This document shows, in pieces, positions 1 to 10,350 of a stretch of DNA of 64,000 bases. The DNA is from Cryptomeria japonica (lineage: Eukaryota > Streptophyta > Pinopsida > Cupressales > Cupressaceae), in contig NC_081415.1 of assembly GCF_030272615.1 (NCBI RefSeq), positions 626,447,740-626,511,739 on the forward strand. The letters are read 5' to 3'. Every line of letters begins with the position of its first letter. The stretch's first letter is position 1. Both the position numbers and the translations under genes were made by a program. Below the pieces are notes generated by a model. It was not told the DNA's origin and made no database searches. It worked only from the letters and a program-made list of their open reading frames with translations.

Positions 1-900
1 CAAGTATATAAACTACATTTCCCCTCTCAAAAGGAGGAGGACATATGTAGGAAAAAGGTGGAAGCGATATTCAAACATTCAAACATTCAAGCATTCAAGC
101 ATTCCTTCAAGCAATTGAGCATTCTAAGTCTCCATTCAAGGCTAAGTGTTGCATTCAAGACAAGGATTCAACCATTGAAGAGGAGATCACTTACAACATA
201 CAACATACTACATACATTACACCTTCGCATGTAAGAATACAAACATTCTTACAACAAGGTATCAGTACTTGTTTACATTACAAACATTTACATTTACAAC
301 ATTCTCATTTCTTGGTTAATTCTAAAACCGGGGTTTGACCTAAAGGAAAACCTCTCATCCCTAACCCCCCAATCGTCCTCTCTTTTCTATGTGTAGGTTG
401 CAGGTACGCGGCTATAATTGAAGATCTGGAATCCTTGTGCAGAGACGAACAGATCCCCCTTCGTTTTGCGGATTTTTCGGAGGACCGTGTGCACGCCGGG
501 CGCCATCGTCCCGTCAACTTTCGTTCAAATTTGCAGAACAGCACCGTCTCGACATTTTACTGCTAATTCCAGGTTCGCAGCTTCATCCCATATCCCTATC
601 TTTGTTTATAACCGAATCTTTCCTACTTTACATGAATTCCTAGGTCAATCTTTCTATCTACATTTCTTTACAAAAGAGGGTATCCTTGATGTCTTAACCC
701 TTGAAACTCATTTAGAATCCAATCTTGCATTGTGTGGGATTGGATCTTGTGGGTTTCAACCCCTCTTTTGAATGTAAAGTCCCCCCTAAGTGAAAACCAT
801 CAACCCTAGTGACTCTCCCTTCTCTCTCCTTTGAGTTGGGGAGGGGAGAACAACTAGGGTTCGATTTTTCCGCTTTACAGTATGTAGTAGAGTAGGCGTG
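1..900. other. Unassigned repeat-derived segment
   Basis: No protein family is recognisable. The first 300 bases are rich in short ATTCAAGC/ACATTC-type repeats (61-120) followed by an A/C-rich stretch, which resembles an LTR U5 or leader of a plant retroelement. A GC-richer patch lies at about 400-560. Open frames here are short and lack domains. It may belong to the interior of Gy1 or to another element whose ends lie outside the window. Confidence 0.4.
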
Positions 901-1240
901 ACTTCCAAAGAGAGCATAGTTTCTCTTGATGAGGTAAGTTGACCTTGACTCTAAGTAAGACCAAATGAGACCCAAAGGTAAGAAACCTTGATGAGAGACC
1001 ACTTAGCAAAGTGTTGTTGTATGTAGTGTGTTGACAATGTATGATGAGGACAAGCAAGTGACCTTTTGACTCAAGTTTAGACAATTGTGAATGTAAAGTG
1101 AGATGTGAAACAATGATGGACTTTGTAAGACCCAAAGACAGGTTGAATGCTAAATGAAACCCTGGAGAAATGACCTAGAAAACTCAAGAATTCTGAAACT
1201 GACTGTGTTTGTTTGCTGGACTATAACAATTTTTCAATTT

Positions 1241-1440
1241 TGAACACAGACGCGCCTGTATACTTCACAGACGCGGTTTCCTGACACAGACGTGGCTCTG
1301 TTCAACATAGATGCGCTTCTAAGATTTTTTTGCAAAGTGTAATGTTGATTCTGTAAACACAGACGCGTTTCTGCCCTTCACAGACGTGGTTATACAACAC
1401 AGACACTATTATGTCCAACAGAGACGTGTTTCTGTAAAAT
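1241..1440 (-). repeat. Gy1 distal leader array, CACAGACGCG-type repeats
   Basis: Degenerate units beginning CACAGACGCG or CACAGACGTG recur at 19 or 21 bp steps, with a short interruption near 1320-1350. They are much more CpG-rich than the AT-rich surroundings. The same motif recurs at 2642-2870 on the other side of a conserved block. No protein reading is apparent. Confidence 0.75.
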
Positions 1441-2139
1441 TTGTGCAATTTTTTCCAATCTGTGAAGTCATTTTGTTGTGACCAAATCTGACTGTTTGAC
1501 TATTTTTCGTGATAAGAGGACACCATGTTGATGATGACCCAATGTTTGCAAATGTCTAGACTCAAAAATGACTCCAAGAAAAGTGTGTTGTTTGAAAAAA
1601 AATGTTTTGCATATACTTGAAGACACAAAAGACACAATGTTTTGCTGTTTGGTCTTGAATGTTTTGAATGTTTAACATAAGTCAAGCACAATTCTTATGG
1701 CTGGCCAAGATAATAGTTGCTGATCCCACATGGGGTTTTACCCCTGAGGCTACGCTATTCAGAGCGGATACTTAGATGCTTGACCTCATTGGCTCCACCC
1801 TCGGCACTCACTTCTCGGGTCAGCCAAGCATCAGTCCCCACGAAAACTCCCTATGGTGAACTTTGTATCTCTACTAAGAACCGTATGTGTGTGGGCCGCT
1901 ACCAGAGGTCCGACCTCTTGCCCCAACAACTAGAAGGATTTGGGCTTCTAAAACAAAAAGGTGCTAGTAAGGGCATCCGCTCGTGTGGCCATACATGCGG
2001 CACTTTCAGCTTTGTAAATACAGAAGGCTCCCAGCTGGTAGGGGTTACGCCCTATAACTGATCAAATAAATTTGATCAAACGGGTTTATGGGGAGACATA
2101 GTGTCGGTATGAACTAATCAGCACACGTTATCCATAGTT

Positions 2140-2217
2140 TTCACCATGAATACATTTGTTTATAGTGGTTCGGAAGAGGTGGGTTTTCCTCGCTACCACT
2201 TGGGTCGTTCTCTTCTC
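2140..2217 (-). other. Conserved leader block of Tat-like elements (Gy1 copy)
   Basis: On the minus strand the block contains GAGAACGACCCAAGTGG followed about 40 bases later by TATAAACAAA. Equivalent blocks are in Gy2 (5561-5620) and Gy5 (45905-45968), each in the sense strand of its element and at a similar place in the leader. The function is unknown. Packaging, dimerisation, splicing or an internal promoter are all possible. Confidence 0.65.
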
Positions 2218-2641
2218 ACTAGTAGTCCTAATGACCACACGGGAAGACAGGCCCTCTAAAGATTAAACAAAAAGAGCCTATTGCTCAAGACAAAAAAGAT
2301 AATGATTCAATTTTAGTGCACCAATTGAAGTGTTTTCTAGTCTATGAAAACAAGGCACACAATAAAAATCCAAAAACTCTTGCCAAGGACCTGCAACAAA
2401 GATTTATTAGTAGTTTGGATTGTTTCAAATGATCACCCCTTCCTGCAAGCACACAAGTTAGGTAAATTTTAGATCCAAAAGACTTTGTGAAAATAGGGGC
2501 CTTCAACCAAATGATTTTGCTTTCAAGACAAGCTACACCAATTTCGTTAGCTAGATCTGAAAATGTTAGCTCAAAATAAACCAGATCTGAAACCCTAAAT
2601 GCAAAATCTGAAAACTGTATCAATAAAAACCCAAAATTTGA

Positions 2642-2870
2642 AACTGGTGAACATAGACACGATTACCTTCAACACAGACGCGACTTGGTGACACAGACGC
2701 GGTTCTGTGAGACACAGACGCAACTACAGAACGTAGACGTGACTTCTGGACACAGACGCAGCTAAAAACATCTCAGACACAACTTTATAACACAAACGCG
2801 CTTTCCTGGAACTTGCAAAATAAAATATTGCCAATAGCACAGACGCGACTCCAGATGTCGCAGACGCGCT
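2642..2870 (-). repeat. Gy1 proximal leader array, CACAGACGCG-type repeats
   Basis: About ten degenerate units starting CACAGACGCG or close variants are spaced 19 or 21 bp apart (for example 21, 19, 21, 19, 19, 21, 19). The array lies a little over 100 bases downstream of the primer-binding site in the element's sense direction. The alternation of two spacings around 20 bp is directly visible. Confidence 0.8.
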
Positions 2871-2995
2871 AGAAAATCAAAAACGCGATCCGAAAGTGCA
2901 CAGATGCGAAAATATCAAAATGCTGCTGAAAACGTCAGATCTGCAACTTCAAAATACAAAATCTGCAACAAGGATGTTAAATGAAAAAGGGACAA

Positions 2996-3015
2996 GAGTC
3001 CCACCGGGCGTGCCA
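2996..3015 (-). other. Gy1 primer-binding site
   Basis: On the minus strand TGGCACGCCCGGTGGGACTC begins three bases after the LTR end. A TGG start next to an LTR end is expected for a site complementary to a tRNA 3' end; the tRNA was not identified. A decayed version is at the same position in Gy5. Confidence 0.75.
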
Positions 3016-3018
3016 AAA

Positions 3019-3771
3019 TGTATATGGTGAAAATGGATAACAATAATAACGATATTGAAAGGCTAAATGAATTCAAGCACAAAACCCTAGCCTAATAACA
3101 ACAAAGATCCACCATAACATATGAAGATTACCTAAGACAATGCAAATCAAACGAAATCACAAAGATTATACCATCACATGTCCAATAGGGTTTTGATCTC
3201 CATTCTTCCTATCTCCATTGATCTTGTTTGATATATTTGCTCTCAGATTTTATGTGCACAAGAGCTCAACAAAGAACGAAATGTGGTTGCAAGTAGGATC
3301 GTAGTGTAGTCAAGTGCATAAAAGATGATTAAAATGCATAGAACGATTAGGGTTTGATAATGAAGGAAGCATCTCCTTATATAGAAGACACTATATGAAA
3401 TGAAGGGATAAGATTGAGAGGTGTAAAAGGAGGTCGGCTATGATTAGAGGGTAGGTAAAAGAAATAATAAAATAATGAAAGGGGTAGGTAGTGTAGGAAT
3501 TAAGAGATGAATGACATGTGTCATGGGTAGAAAAGGTTAGTGAATTAATTAAATTAATAGAAGAAGTAGGATAGTTAAATAAATAAAAATATTTATTTAA
3601 TTTAGGAAAAGGGTAATTTAAATAAATAAATGTATTTATTTAAATGAGAAATAAGGCTAGAAGAGGATAAATGAATTAATTAAATAAATAAAGATTTATT
3701 TAATTAATAGAAGAATTAGGCTTAGATAATTAAATAAATAAAATTAGACTGGACAATTTTGGGTGTCTACA
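3019..3771 (-). repeat. Gy1 5' LTR
   Basis: 753 bp, TG...CA ended on both strands, starting TGTAGACACC on the minus strand like the other Gypsy LTRs here. The U3 part is extremely AT-rich with repeated TTTATTTAATTA-type words (about 3540-3745). A TATA box sits about 390 bases from its start. The partner LTR is outside the window. Confidence 0.75.
3375..3384 (-). promoter_or_regulatory. Gy1 LTR TATA box
   Basis: Minus-strand CTATATAAGG lies in the middle of the LTR, where the U3/R boundary is expected. It is the only strong TATA motif outside the simple AT repeats of this LTR. Confidence 0.55.
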
Positions 3772-4788
3772 GATAGTTAATTAAATATGCAGTTATTTGA
3801 TTAATTCTCCTTCCCAATTAATTGAATTCACAAGCAATTTAATTAATTTCTCTATTCATCTACTAGTAAATAAATCTAATTGATTTATTTATATAGTTCA
3901 TCTCATATCCGCATTTGATTAATTAATTCTAAATTAATTAATGTCTCCCCATATTAATCAACTCTTCTAATCCCTAATTAAGATTAACAAACTCAAGTTT
4001 GTTGAGATTAATTACCATTTTCCAATTATTTGAATTTCTAAATTCAAATGAGCACATGGCTCCTAACTTTAACCACACAACCTAACCATCCCCTAACTTA
4101 ACCCATTCAATCTAATCTTGGGTTTAGCTAACCCTATCCAATCTTGCACATTCTAACCTCCTTATCCTAACCTCCCATGGTGTGGATATTCTCTCCTTGA
4201 GACATATGGCACTTTTGCCACATGTCTCCTCCCTTAGACACTTGCCCTCTCATGAGCAAGGCTCCTTGACACTTGTCACCACAGAGATGATAAGTGTCTC
4301 CTCCTCCATCCTCTTCTCCAACTTCCTCAATCTTGGCCCTTGATATCTTCAGATCAGATCTGGACCGTCGATTCCTGCCACCTCAGCTTAATATCCCCCA
4401 TTTTGGAGCAATAAGGATCCCATCTCATATCAATTTAGACATCATTACTATAGGCAATTTGCATTTCAATTATCTAGTAATTAGATTTTGGATTTATCAT
4501 AGCATGTTAATCTAGTTTCTTAAATCATGCATTTCATATCATCTCCATAGTCAATCATGATCAAATAGCTACTCAACTCTTGAGTTGTCACTTTGGAGGT
4601 CATTGCTCCGCAAAGAGCCCATCAATCCAACACTTTCAAGGTCCTCAAGAATAGAGGAAAATGGGACATTTCAAGGAAGGCTTATGGTTTGCATCTTTGA
4701 TTTAGTTTTGAAATTAAGCTTTTCAATTATATTATATTTTTCTCATTATATGTGTATGCCTTTTATATACCACATTTTTAGCATCACA
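3772..4788 (+). repeat. Gy2 5' LTR (5' end lost, TATA deleted)
   Basis: Collinear with 17838-18872. It lacks the first ~25 bases (Gy1 junction) and a 19-base stretch at about 4388 that carries the TATA box in the 3' LTR. Most other differences are single bases, so the LTRs remain very similar. The right end is placed at CA before the primer-binding site, give or take two bases. Confidence 0.85.
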
Positions 4789-4793
4789 TTAAT

Positions 4794-4811
4794 TGGCGCC
4801 CACTGTGGGGC
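4794..4811 (+). other. Gy2 primer-binding site
   Basis: TGGCGCCCACTGTGGGGC starts five bases after the LTR end. It is a standard type of Gypsy primer-binding site. The tRNA was not identified. Confidence 0.8.
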
Positions 4812-5003
4812 CTAGCCCCTTTGATCTTTAACAAGTTTGCTTGGAGGAAATTTCATTGACAGGTTGATTAGCTTTTTTGAAGTGCAAATTAGCTCTCTTG
4901 GCCTCCTGAATCATGCTCTTGGTCTCTATTGTGGCATTTCGGCACCTCAAATAGCTTTTATGGGAGATTCCTCAGCTCTATTTTTATGTTTTTCTGTACT
5001 TTA

Positions 5004-5160
5004 GCATTTTTGGTATGTATGGTGGCATTTTTGGCACATTTGTTAGTGTTTTCAGTCTGTTTAACAGTGTTTCTGGTGTGCAAGATAGCGTTTCTGGTGT
5101 GCAGAGCAGCGTTCTTGGCACATATGATGGCATTCTTGGTCAATTTGATGGCGATTTCAG
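5004..5160 (+). repeat. Leader array B1, 21-bp units
   Basis: Seven successive units start exactly every 21 bases (5004, 5025, 5046, 5067, 5088, 5109, 5130), each with a TTTCTGG/TTCTTGG-like core. The same unit type returns at 6624 and 7993. Open frames across it are a consequence of the period being a multiple of three. Confidence 0.85.
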
Positions 5161-5560
5161 TTTTTTATTAATTTTGCATATATTGTATGTTGCATTCCTC
5201 TTTTCTGCTTCTGGACTATCATTTTCCTGAACCTAATTCGCAGATTGTTGGTTTTGTAGGTACTTATTTCGCTGTGAAAGACCGGAGTCATAAACTATTT
5301 CGCCGTCAAAGAATGCAATATAAACTACTAACTTTGTTTGCACCTGTGGGATTTTGCACTTATATTTGTTAAATTAGGCACATAGACTAATTACAATGGA
5401 AATGAACAAACATGTCTTATGTGTTTTGATGATAGGCGAGTATGCTCTCACCTTTCTTAGGTGATAAGAAAACCAGACTCATCCTTTGCTTTCAATAGTG
5501 CATTTCTTTAGCAGGCCTGCCCTCCCAAAGAGTTATTAACTCTTAGCCCTTAAGGCCGAT

Positions 5561-5620
5561 GAGAGGGGAACGACCTAAGTGGGAACGACTAATGCCAAGT
5601 ACTCCAACCCACTATAAAAT
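5561..5620 (+). other. Conserved leader block of Tat-like elements (Gy2 copy)
   Basis: Begins GAGAGGGGAACGACCTAAGT and ends with CTATAAAATA. It matches minus-strand blocks in Gy1 and Gy5 over 50-60 bases. Flanking leader sequence (5380-6000) shows no coding signal. Confidence 0.65.
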
Positions 5621-6623
5621 AAATGTGCTTTTGATGAAAATCAAAGCAATGATAGGGCTCAGGAATAACTCTCCTCCGTACCTTCGGGTATATCAAACCT
5701 TGGTTTTCAAGGCCGGGAGACCTCTTAATTGAGTTTATACCCCGATGCGTCGAACGAATCCCTTACTAGTTCCAAGTAAATTAGAAGCTACCTGATTTAC
5801 CTCCGAACATTATTAAATTCTTAGTGCATGGAGGGGGAAGAATCTCTCCTTAAGATACTCACCATATGTCCCTCTTGAGTGTATGTGCGAACTCCCCTTT
5901 TGAGACCTTATTGCTAGGCTCATAACGAGACTCCACTAGCTTTCACAAAGGCAAAAACATGGGCACCCTTTAGGGGGTGACAAGACTGTGTGAGTTGACA
6001 TGGTACCAAGTTGTGGGCTAAGAACTAATAATGAAGCCAATCTCCTTAGGATAGACTGATTGATGTGTTTTCATTTGTTCAAAACCCGTGAAAACTTGGG
6101 CTTTCTTTAAAGCTTCTTGAACATACACTTTATGTGTCCTTTGGGACAAAAATAAAATCTGAATTATGTGTTTGTAAGTCAAGTCAAGATATCATCCATT
6201 GAAATACAACAAACATTGAAAAATCAAACTTCAAATGGTCAAGTTCACAAGTTTCATAGCAGATTAGCTCTATGGTCCAAACAGTCGCATTCACAGTCCA
6301 AACATTAGCTCTTTTGGTCCAAACATTAGCTTTATCAATCTAAATAGTCGCATTCACAGTGCAAACATTAGCTCTTTTGGTCCAAATATTAGCTCTTTCA
6401 GTCGCTCCCTTGGTCAAATCAACAACTCTTATGAGTTGCATGTCAAATTGCTCATGTTGCAGCATCAGATCTCTTACTTGGTACTTGCTAGGTCTACATA
6501 TCCATTTTCTGAGTTTGAAAATCACAAAGTTGGGTCAAAATTGAAATCTCTTAAGTTCAAACACTTAATTTACTAAGTTTACACATTATCATTTGAACTT
6601 TTTAGTCACTGTATTGCAGAACA

Positions 6624-6833
6624 ACATTTCTGGTCTGTCTGTCAGTGTTTCTAGTTTGTCTGTCAGCATTTTTGGTTTGTCTGGTAGCATTTCTGGTTTG
6701 TCCGTCAGTGTTTCTGGTTTGTCTCTCAGTGTTTTTGGTTAGTTTAGCAGCGTTTCTGGTAAGTTTGTCAGCGTTTCTGGTTAGTATAGCAGAGTTCCTG
6801 GTCATTTTGTCAGCGTTTTTGGTAAACTGCATC
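6624..6833 (+). repeat. Leader array B2, ten 21-bp units
   Basis: Units start at 6624 and then every 21 bases to 6813. Each carries a TTTCTGGT-like core followed by a variable half that ends in TCA or GCA. No insertions or deletions break the phase. Confidence 0.9.
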
Positions 6834-7187
6834 AAAATCAGAAAACAAAAACAACCCATTTCTCAAACAGTCAAACATAGAGAGTAGGTCATCTTGTTGG
6901 GTCATTCAATCAGGTTATCTTCTGTCAAAACAAATTCAAGAACAAGACACACAAAGGTCTCAAGTTTTCACCCCAAACAAGTTAAAGATCAAACACCTTA
7001 AAGTGCAACATCACATTGTCTTTGATAAACTGATCATTCAAACATAGTTTCTCTTCAGGATATATCATCCTTTAATCATGAAACTACAACGCTTGATTGA
7101 AATAACCTCGTTCTCTATGTTCTCCATGGGCTTGATTTGTGTGTGCCTTGCTCATGTTGTTGGGATCTAGTACAGGTTAGCTCTTTC

Positions 7188-7453
7188 GGTCCAAACGGTT
7201 GCACATATGGTCCAAACGGTTGCACATACGGTTCAAACAGTCACACATACGGTCCAAACAGTTGCACATACGGTCCAAATAGTTGCACCTACAAATTAGC
7301 TCTTTTGGTCCAAACAATCACACATACAGTTCAAACAGTCGCACATACGATTCAAACAGTCGCACATACGGTCCAAACGGTCGTACTTGCGGTTCAAACA
7401 GTCGCACCTACAATCCAAATAGTCGCACCTACGGTCCAAACAGTCGCTCTTCT
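7188..7453 (+). repeat. Leader array C, twelve 21-bp GGTCCAAAC units
   Basis: Units beginning GGTCCAAAC or GGTTCAAAC occur every 21 bases from 7188, with one 14-base interruption at 7293-7306, after which the 21-base step resumes at 7307. The sequence is unrelated to the TTTCTGGT units but has the same period. Confidence 0.9.
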
Positions 7454-7622
7454 AGTTTAAATGTCATATCTCTTGGTATGAATGTTAGATTTTTCATATT
7501 TCAACATTAACTCTCCAAGGTTGAGCTTGCTAGGTATAAACATCAATTTTTTCATTCTACACATTAGCTCTTGGGGTCAAAATAATCATTGTCTAAGTTC
7601 TAACATCACTAGTTTAAGCTTT

Positions 7623-7790
7623 AGAGTTCTTGGTCTAAATGTCGACACTCTTAGTGTAAATGTCAGCTCTCTTGGTCTAAACCTCAGCTCTTATGGTCTA
7701 AATGCCAGCTCTCTTGGTCTAAACCTCAGCTCTTACGGTCTAAATGCCAGCTCTCTTGGTCTAAACGTCAGCTCTTTTGGGTTGAATGTC
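7623..7790 (+). repeat. Leader array D, eight 21-bp AGCTCTCTTGGTCTAAAC units
   Basis: Units start every 21 bases from 7623 to 7770. From 7665 two unit variants alternate, giving a 42-bp higher-order repeat. This suggests recent expansion by pairs. Confidence 0.9.
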
Positions 7791-7992
7791 AAATTACTGA
7801 TGTGTCAACACTAAATCTCCTAGTATGCACTTGCTAGGCCTAAATTTCAGTTATCTGAGTCTGAAAATAAAAAAGATAGGTCAAAACAACAATCTCCTAA
7901 GTTCAAACACCTAATTTGTTGAGTCTAAACATCATTGTTTTGAACTTTAGAGTCATTGCACTACATAATAGCATTTTTTGGTATGTTCCTCA

Positions 7993-8265
7993 ACGTTCTT
8001 GGTCGGTTTGTTAGCGTTTGTGGTCAGTTTGTCAGCGTTTCTGGTCCATATAGTAGTGTTTTTGGTCAGTATAGCAGTGTCTCTGGTCTGGCTGTCAGCA
8101 TTTCTAGTCTATCTGTCAGTGTTTTTGGTCAGTATAACAACATTTCTGGTCAGTTTGTCAGCGCTTCTGGTCCATATAACAGTGTTTCTAGTCAGTTTAG
8201 CAGCGTTTCTGGTCTGTATAGCAGTGTTTTTGGTTATTTTGTCAGTGTTTCTGGTAAACTGCATC
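7993..8265 (+). repeat. Leader array B3, thirteen 21-bp units
   Basis: Units with a TTTCTGGT-like core start at 7993 and every 21 bases to 8245. It is homologous to B2 and followed by the same tail, as expected for the module duplication. Confidence 0.9.
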
Positions 8266-8781
8266 AAAATTAGAAAACAAAAATAACCCATTTCTCAGAC
8301 AGTCAAACATAGAGACTAGGTCATCTTCTTGGGTCATTCAATCAGGTTATCTTCTGTCAAAATAGATTCAAGAGCTAGACACGCTAAAGGTCTCAAGTAT
8401 TCATTTCCAACAAGTTTAAAGATCTAACACCTTAAAGTGCAACATCACATTTTCTTAGATAAACTGATCACTCAAATATAGTTTCTCATCAGGATCTATC
8501 ATCCTTTAATCATGAAACTACAATGATTGATCAAAATAACCTTGTTCTCTATCATAGGATATATCATTCCTATTGGACTTGGATCTTATCAAATCATCAC
8601 CATTGCACTCGAAAACTGAAGATCGAAAAACTTGCAAACTTTTAAAACACTTAAACCATCTTGTTGTGTCATATCACACTATCACATTTACATTGACAGT
8701 TGATCCCTTATCAAAAATAACTTTTAGACAATCAAACCTTTGAAACAGAAAACATTTACAATAGCTGAAAATCATATCAAC

Positions 8782-9798
8782 ATGACATACCAAAGCAAAA
8801 CACAAGAAGAAAACATAACAAACCAACATTTCAGAACAATCAAACAAGTCCAAAATCAAAATCCAACCATGTTAAAACCTCACAAGGATTCAAATACATC
8901 TCAAAAGAAAGGTGGTTCTTTTATGCAACTTTTAAAGATATCCCTAAAGGATTTGGCTGAGAAAGATCAAAATTATGCACCTATGTCTAGCAACGACTCA
9001 TCCCTCCATAAGCAAATTAACTCTCCAAAGGCATCTATTCCTACACCTCTTGAAAGCTTGCAAGAACCTTCCATAGCATCCTTACCAAACAATATACCCA
9101 TCAAGCCTATTTCGGAGGATCCTATTCAAATCTCATCTCCTTCACATCCAAGCATTGATTCCTTGCAAATTGAAGTCCTCATTCATAGAACGCTTGTTAA
9201 ACGTGTCCGGATAGATGGAGGAGTTGGCTTAAACATTTTCTATTTGAGTCTTGTCCGTGCTTGGGGTTATTCAGAAGATGCAGTTGATCCCCTAAAAAAG
9301 ATCAAAATTAAAGCATATGGTGAAGAAGAACATTACTCTAAAGGAATTTTGATGTTACCCATCAGTGTGGGACCTTTGCAAAAAGAGACAACATTCCAAG
9401 TTCTAGACTTGGACCTGCCATATAACATACTCTTGGGGAGACCATGGATACAAAACATGCAAGCTATTCCATCAACATGCCATCAATGCTTAAAATTTCC
9501 CTACAATGGGCATGAAATCACAATATCAACAGACTCAAATCCATTGCAGTGTTGTAATAATCTGAAATCAGCTCAAGAGGTCATGGTTTCACATAACAAA
9601 GAGGCAACATATTCTAGCACACAATCCAAAGAACAATTATTTGCATCAATTTTGTCAAACATGGAAAAACAAATACAGCTAAGAGATCGAGGAAACAAAG
9701 AATGTTCATTATCATGGAACAACAAACAAGAGCAACTTGAAGTTGAAAGGGAAGAAAAAGATGTAGAAGTCGATATAGTTCACATGTATGTAGGATAA
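8782..9798 (+). pseudogene. Gy2 protease region of the polyprotein
   Basis: The frame opens upstream of 8782, the first ATG. The N-terminal ~115 residues are low-complexity and match no capsid. A retroviral-type aspartic protease follows: an active-site-like DGG in VRIDGGVGLNIF, then the flap/strand region ending LLGRPWIQNM, typical of Gypsy proteases. A TAA at 9796 ends the frame, but the same frame resumes at once with ATG at 9799, so this is one polyprotein broken by stops. It would cleave the element's own polyprotein in the particle. A capsid and zinc knuckle are missing upstream, where leader arrays lie instead. Confidence 0.8.
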
Positions 9799-10350
9799 AT
9801 GTTAGGAACTAGCCTATTTGAATCAGAATCACATGTGGCTTACATGGACTTAACAGAGGACAACCAGGAGCTACTTGCACGAGGTTATTTTGATGAGATT
9901 ATTGTTCTAGACATGGAAATACATACTGAAATCCTTGACATCTCTATCATGACCCCTAATATCTTTGACATAATCCAACATGAGGATCCTTTATCCTTAA
10001 TTCATCCTGAACCTATGGACTGGGAAAATGAAGGACATACCACCATGGATACCTTTCCTAATGACCATGCCATATCTTTATAGCTTAATGAAATCAAACC
10101 TACAACGACTCTCACCAGAAATTTCAGAAACACATCTTCAAGTCAAATGGGTGTCAAATCTCCTAGTCGCAAAAGTGAAAATAAAGAAAACAATATCAAG
10201 TCTAATGGTAAAAACCATTTGTTGGCAACATTAGATTGAAAAAGAGTAAAAATAAAGGATGCATCTAACGGTGAAAACCTCCTCGAGGCACCGAAAGATG
10301 GGAGATTTGACACCTTATCTAAATTTTATCAAGAGAAGTCATATATCTTC
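9799..10350 (+). pseudogene. Gy2 polyprotein linker between protease and pre-RT segment
   Basis: Same frame as the protease and the downstream RNase H, with stops at 10081 (TAG) and 10237 (TGA). The 9799-10083 stretch is acidic and matches no named domain. It corresponds in position to the protease-RT spacer of related elements. Confidence 0.55.

Larger units (their letters stand above)
901..3771 (-). mobile_element. Gy1: 5' part of a Tat-like Ty3/Gypsy retrotransposon
   Basis: Read on the minus strand, this segment starts with an LTR (3771 to 3019) beginning TGTAGACACC. A tRNA-type primer-binding site follows immediately, then a long non-coding leader with two clusters of roughly 20-bp GC-rich repeats around a conserved block. 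No gag or pol is visible before the window edge. Its right end abuts the Gy2 5' LTR, which lacks about its first 25 bases, so Gy1 probably inserted into that LTR and its other half lies left of the window. The left boundary given here is approximate. Assignment to Tat rests on LTR ends and leader similarity to Gy2, not on proteins. Confidence 0.6.
6259..8555 (+). repeat. Tandem segmental duplication of the array module
   Basis: Segment 6259-7125 and segment 7170-8555 share the same order: a GGTCCAAAC-type region, a spacer, a TTTCTGGT array and a roughly 300-base unique tail beginning GGTAAACTGCATC. The second copy is longer because its 21-bp arrays have expanded. The duplication lies in the leader just upstream of the protease frame. 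Confidence 0.8.

Noticed and set aside
1717-2061. 114-residue plus-strand ORF
   Set aside because: It lies in the Gy1 leader on the opposite strand, overlaps leader sequence and has no recognisable domain.
3540-3760. Strongly AT-rich tract considered as a matrix attachment region or replication origin
   Set aside because: It lies inside the Gy1 LTR U3, and similar tracts occur in the other Gypsy LTRs, so it is an LTR feature.
4929-8291. Repeated-peptide ORFs across the 21-bp arrays, suggestive of repeat proteins
   Set aside because: The period is a multiple of three, so any stop-free unit gives an open frame on either strand; different arrays use different frames and no start or domain context is shared.
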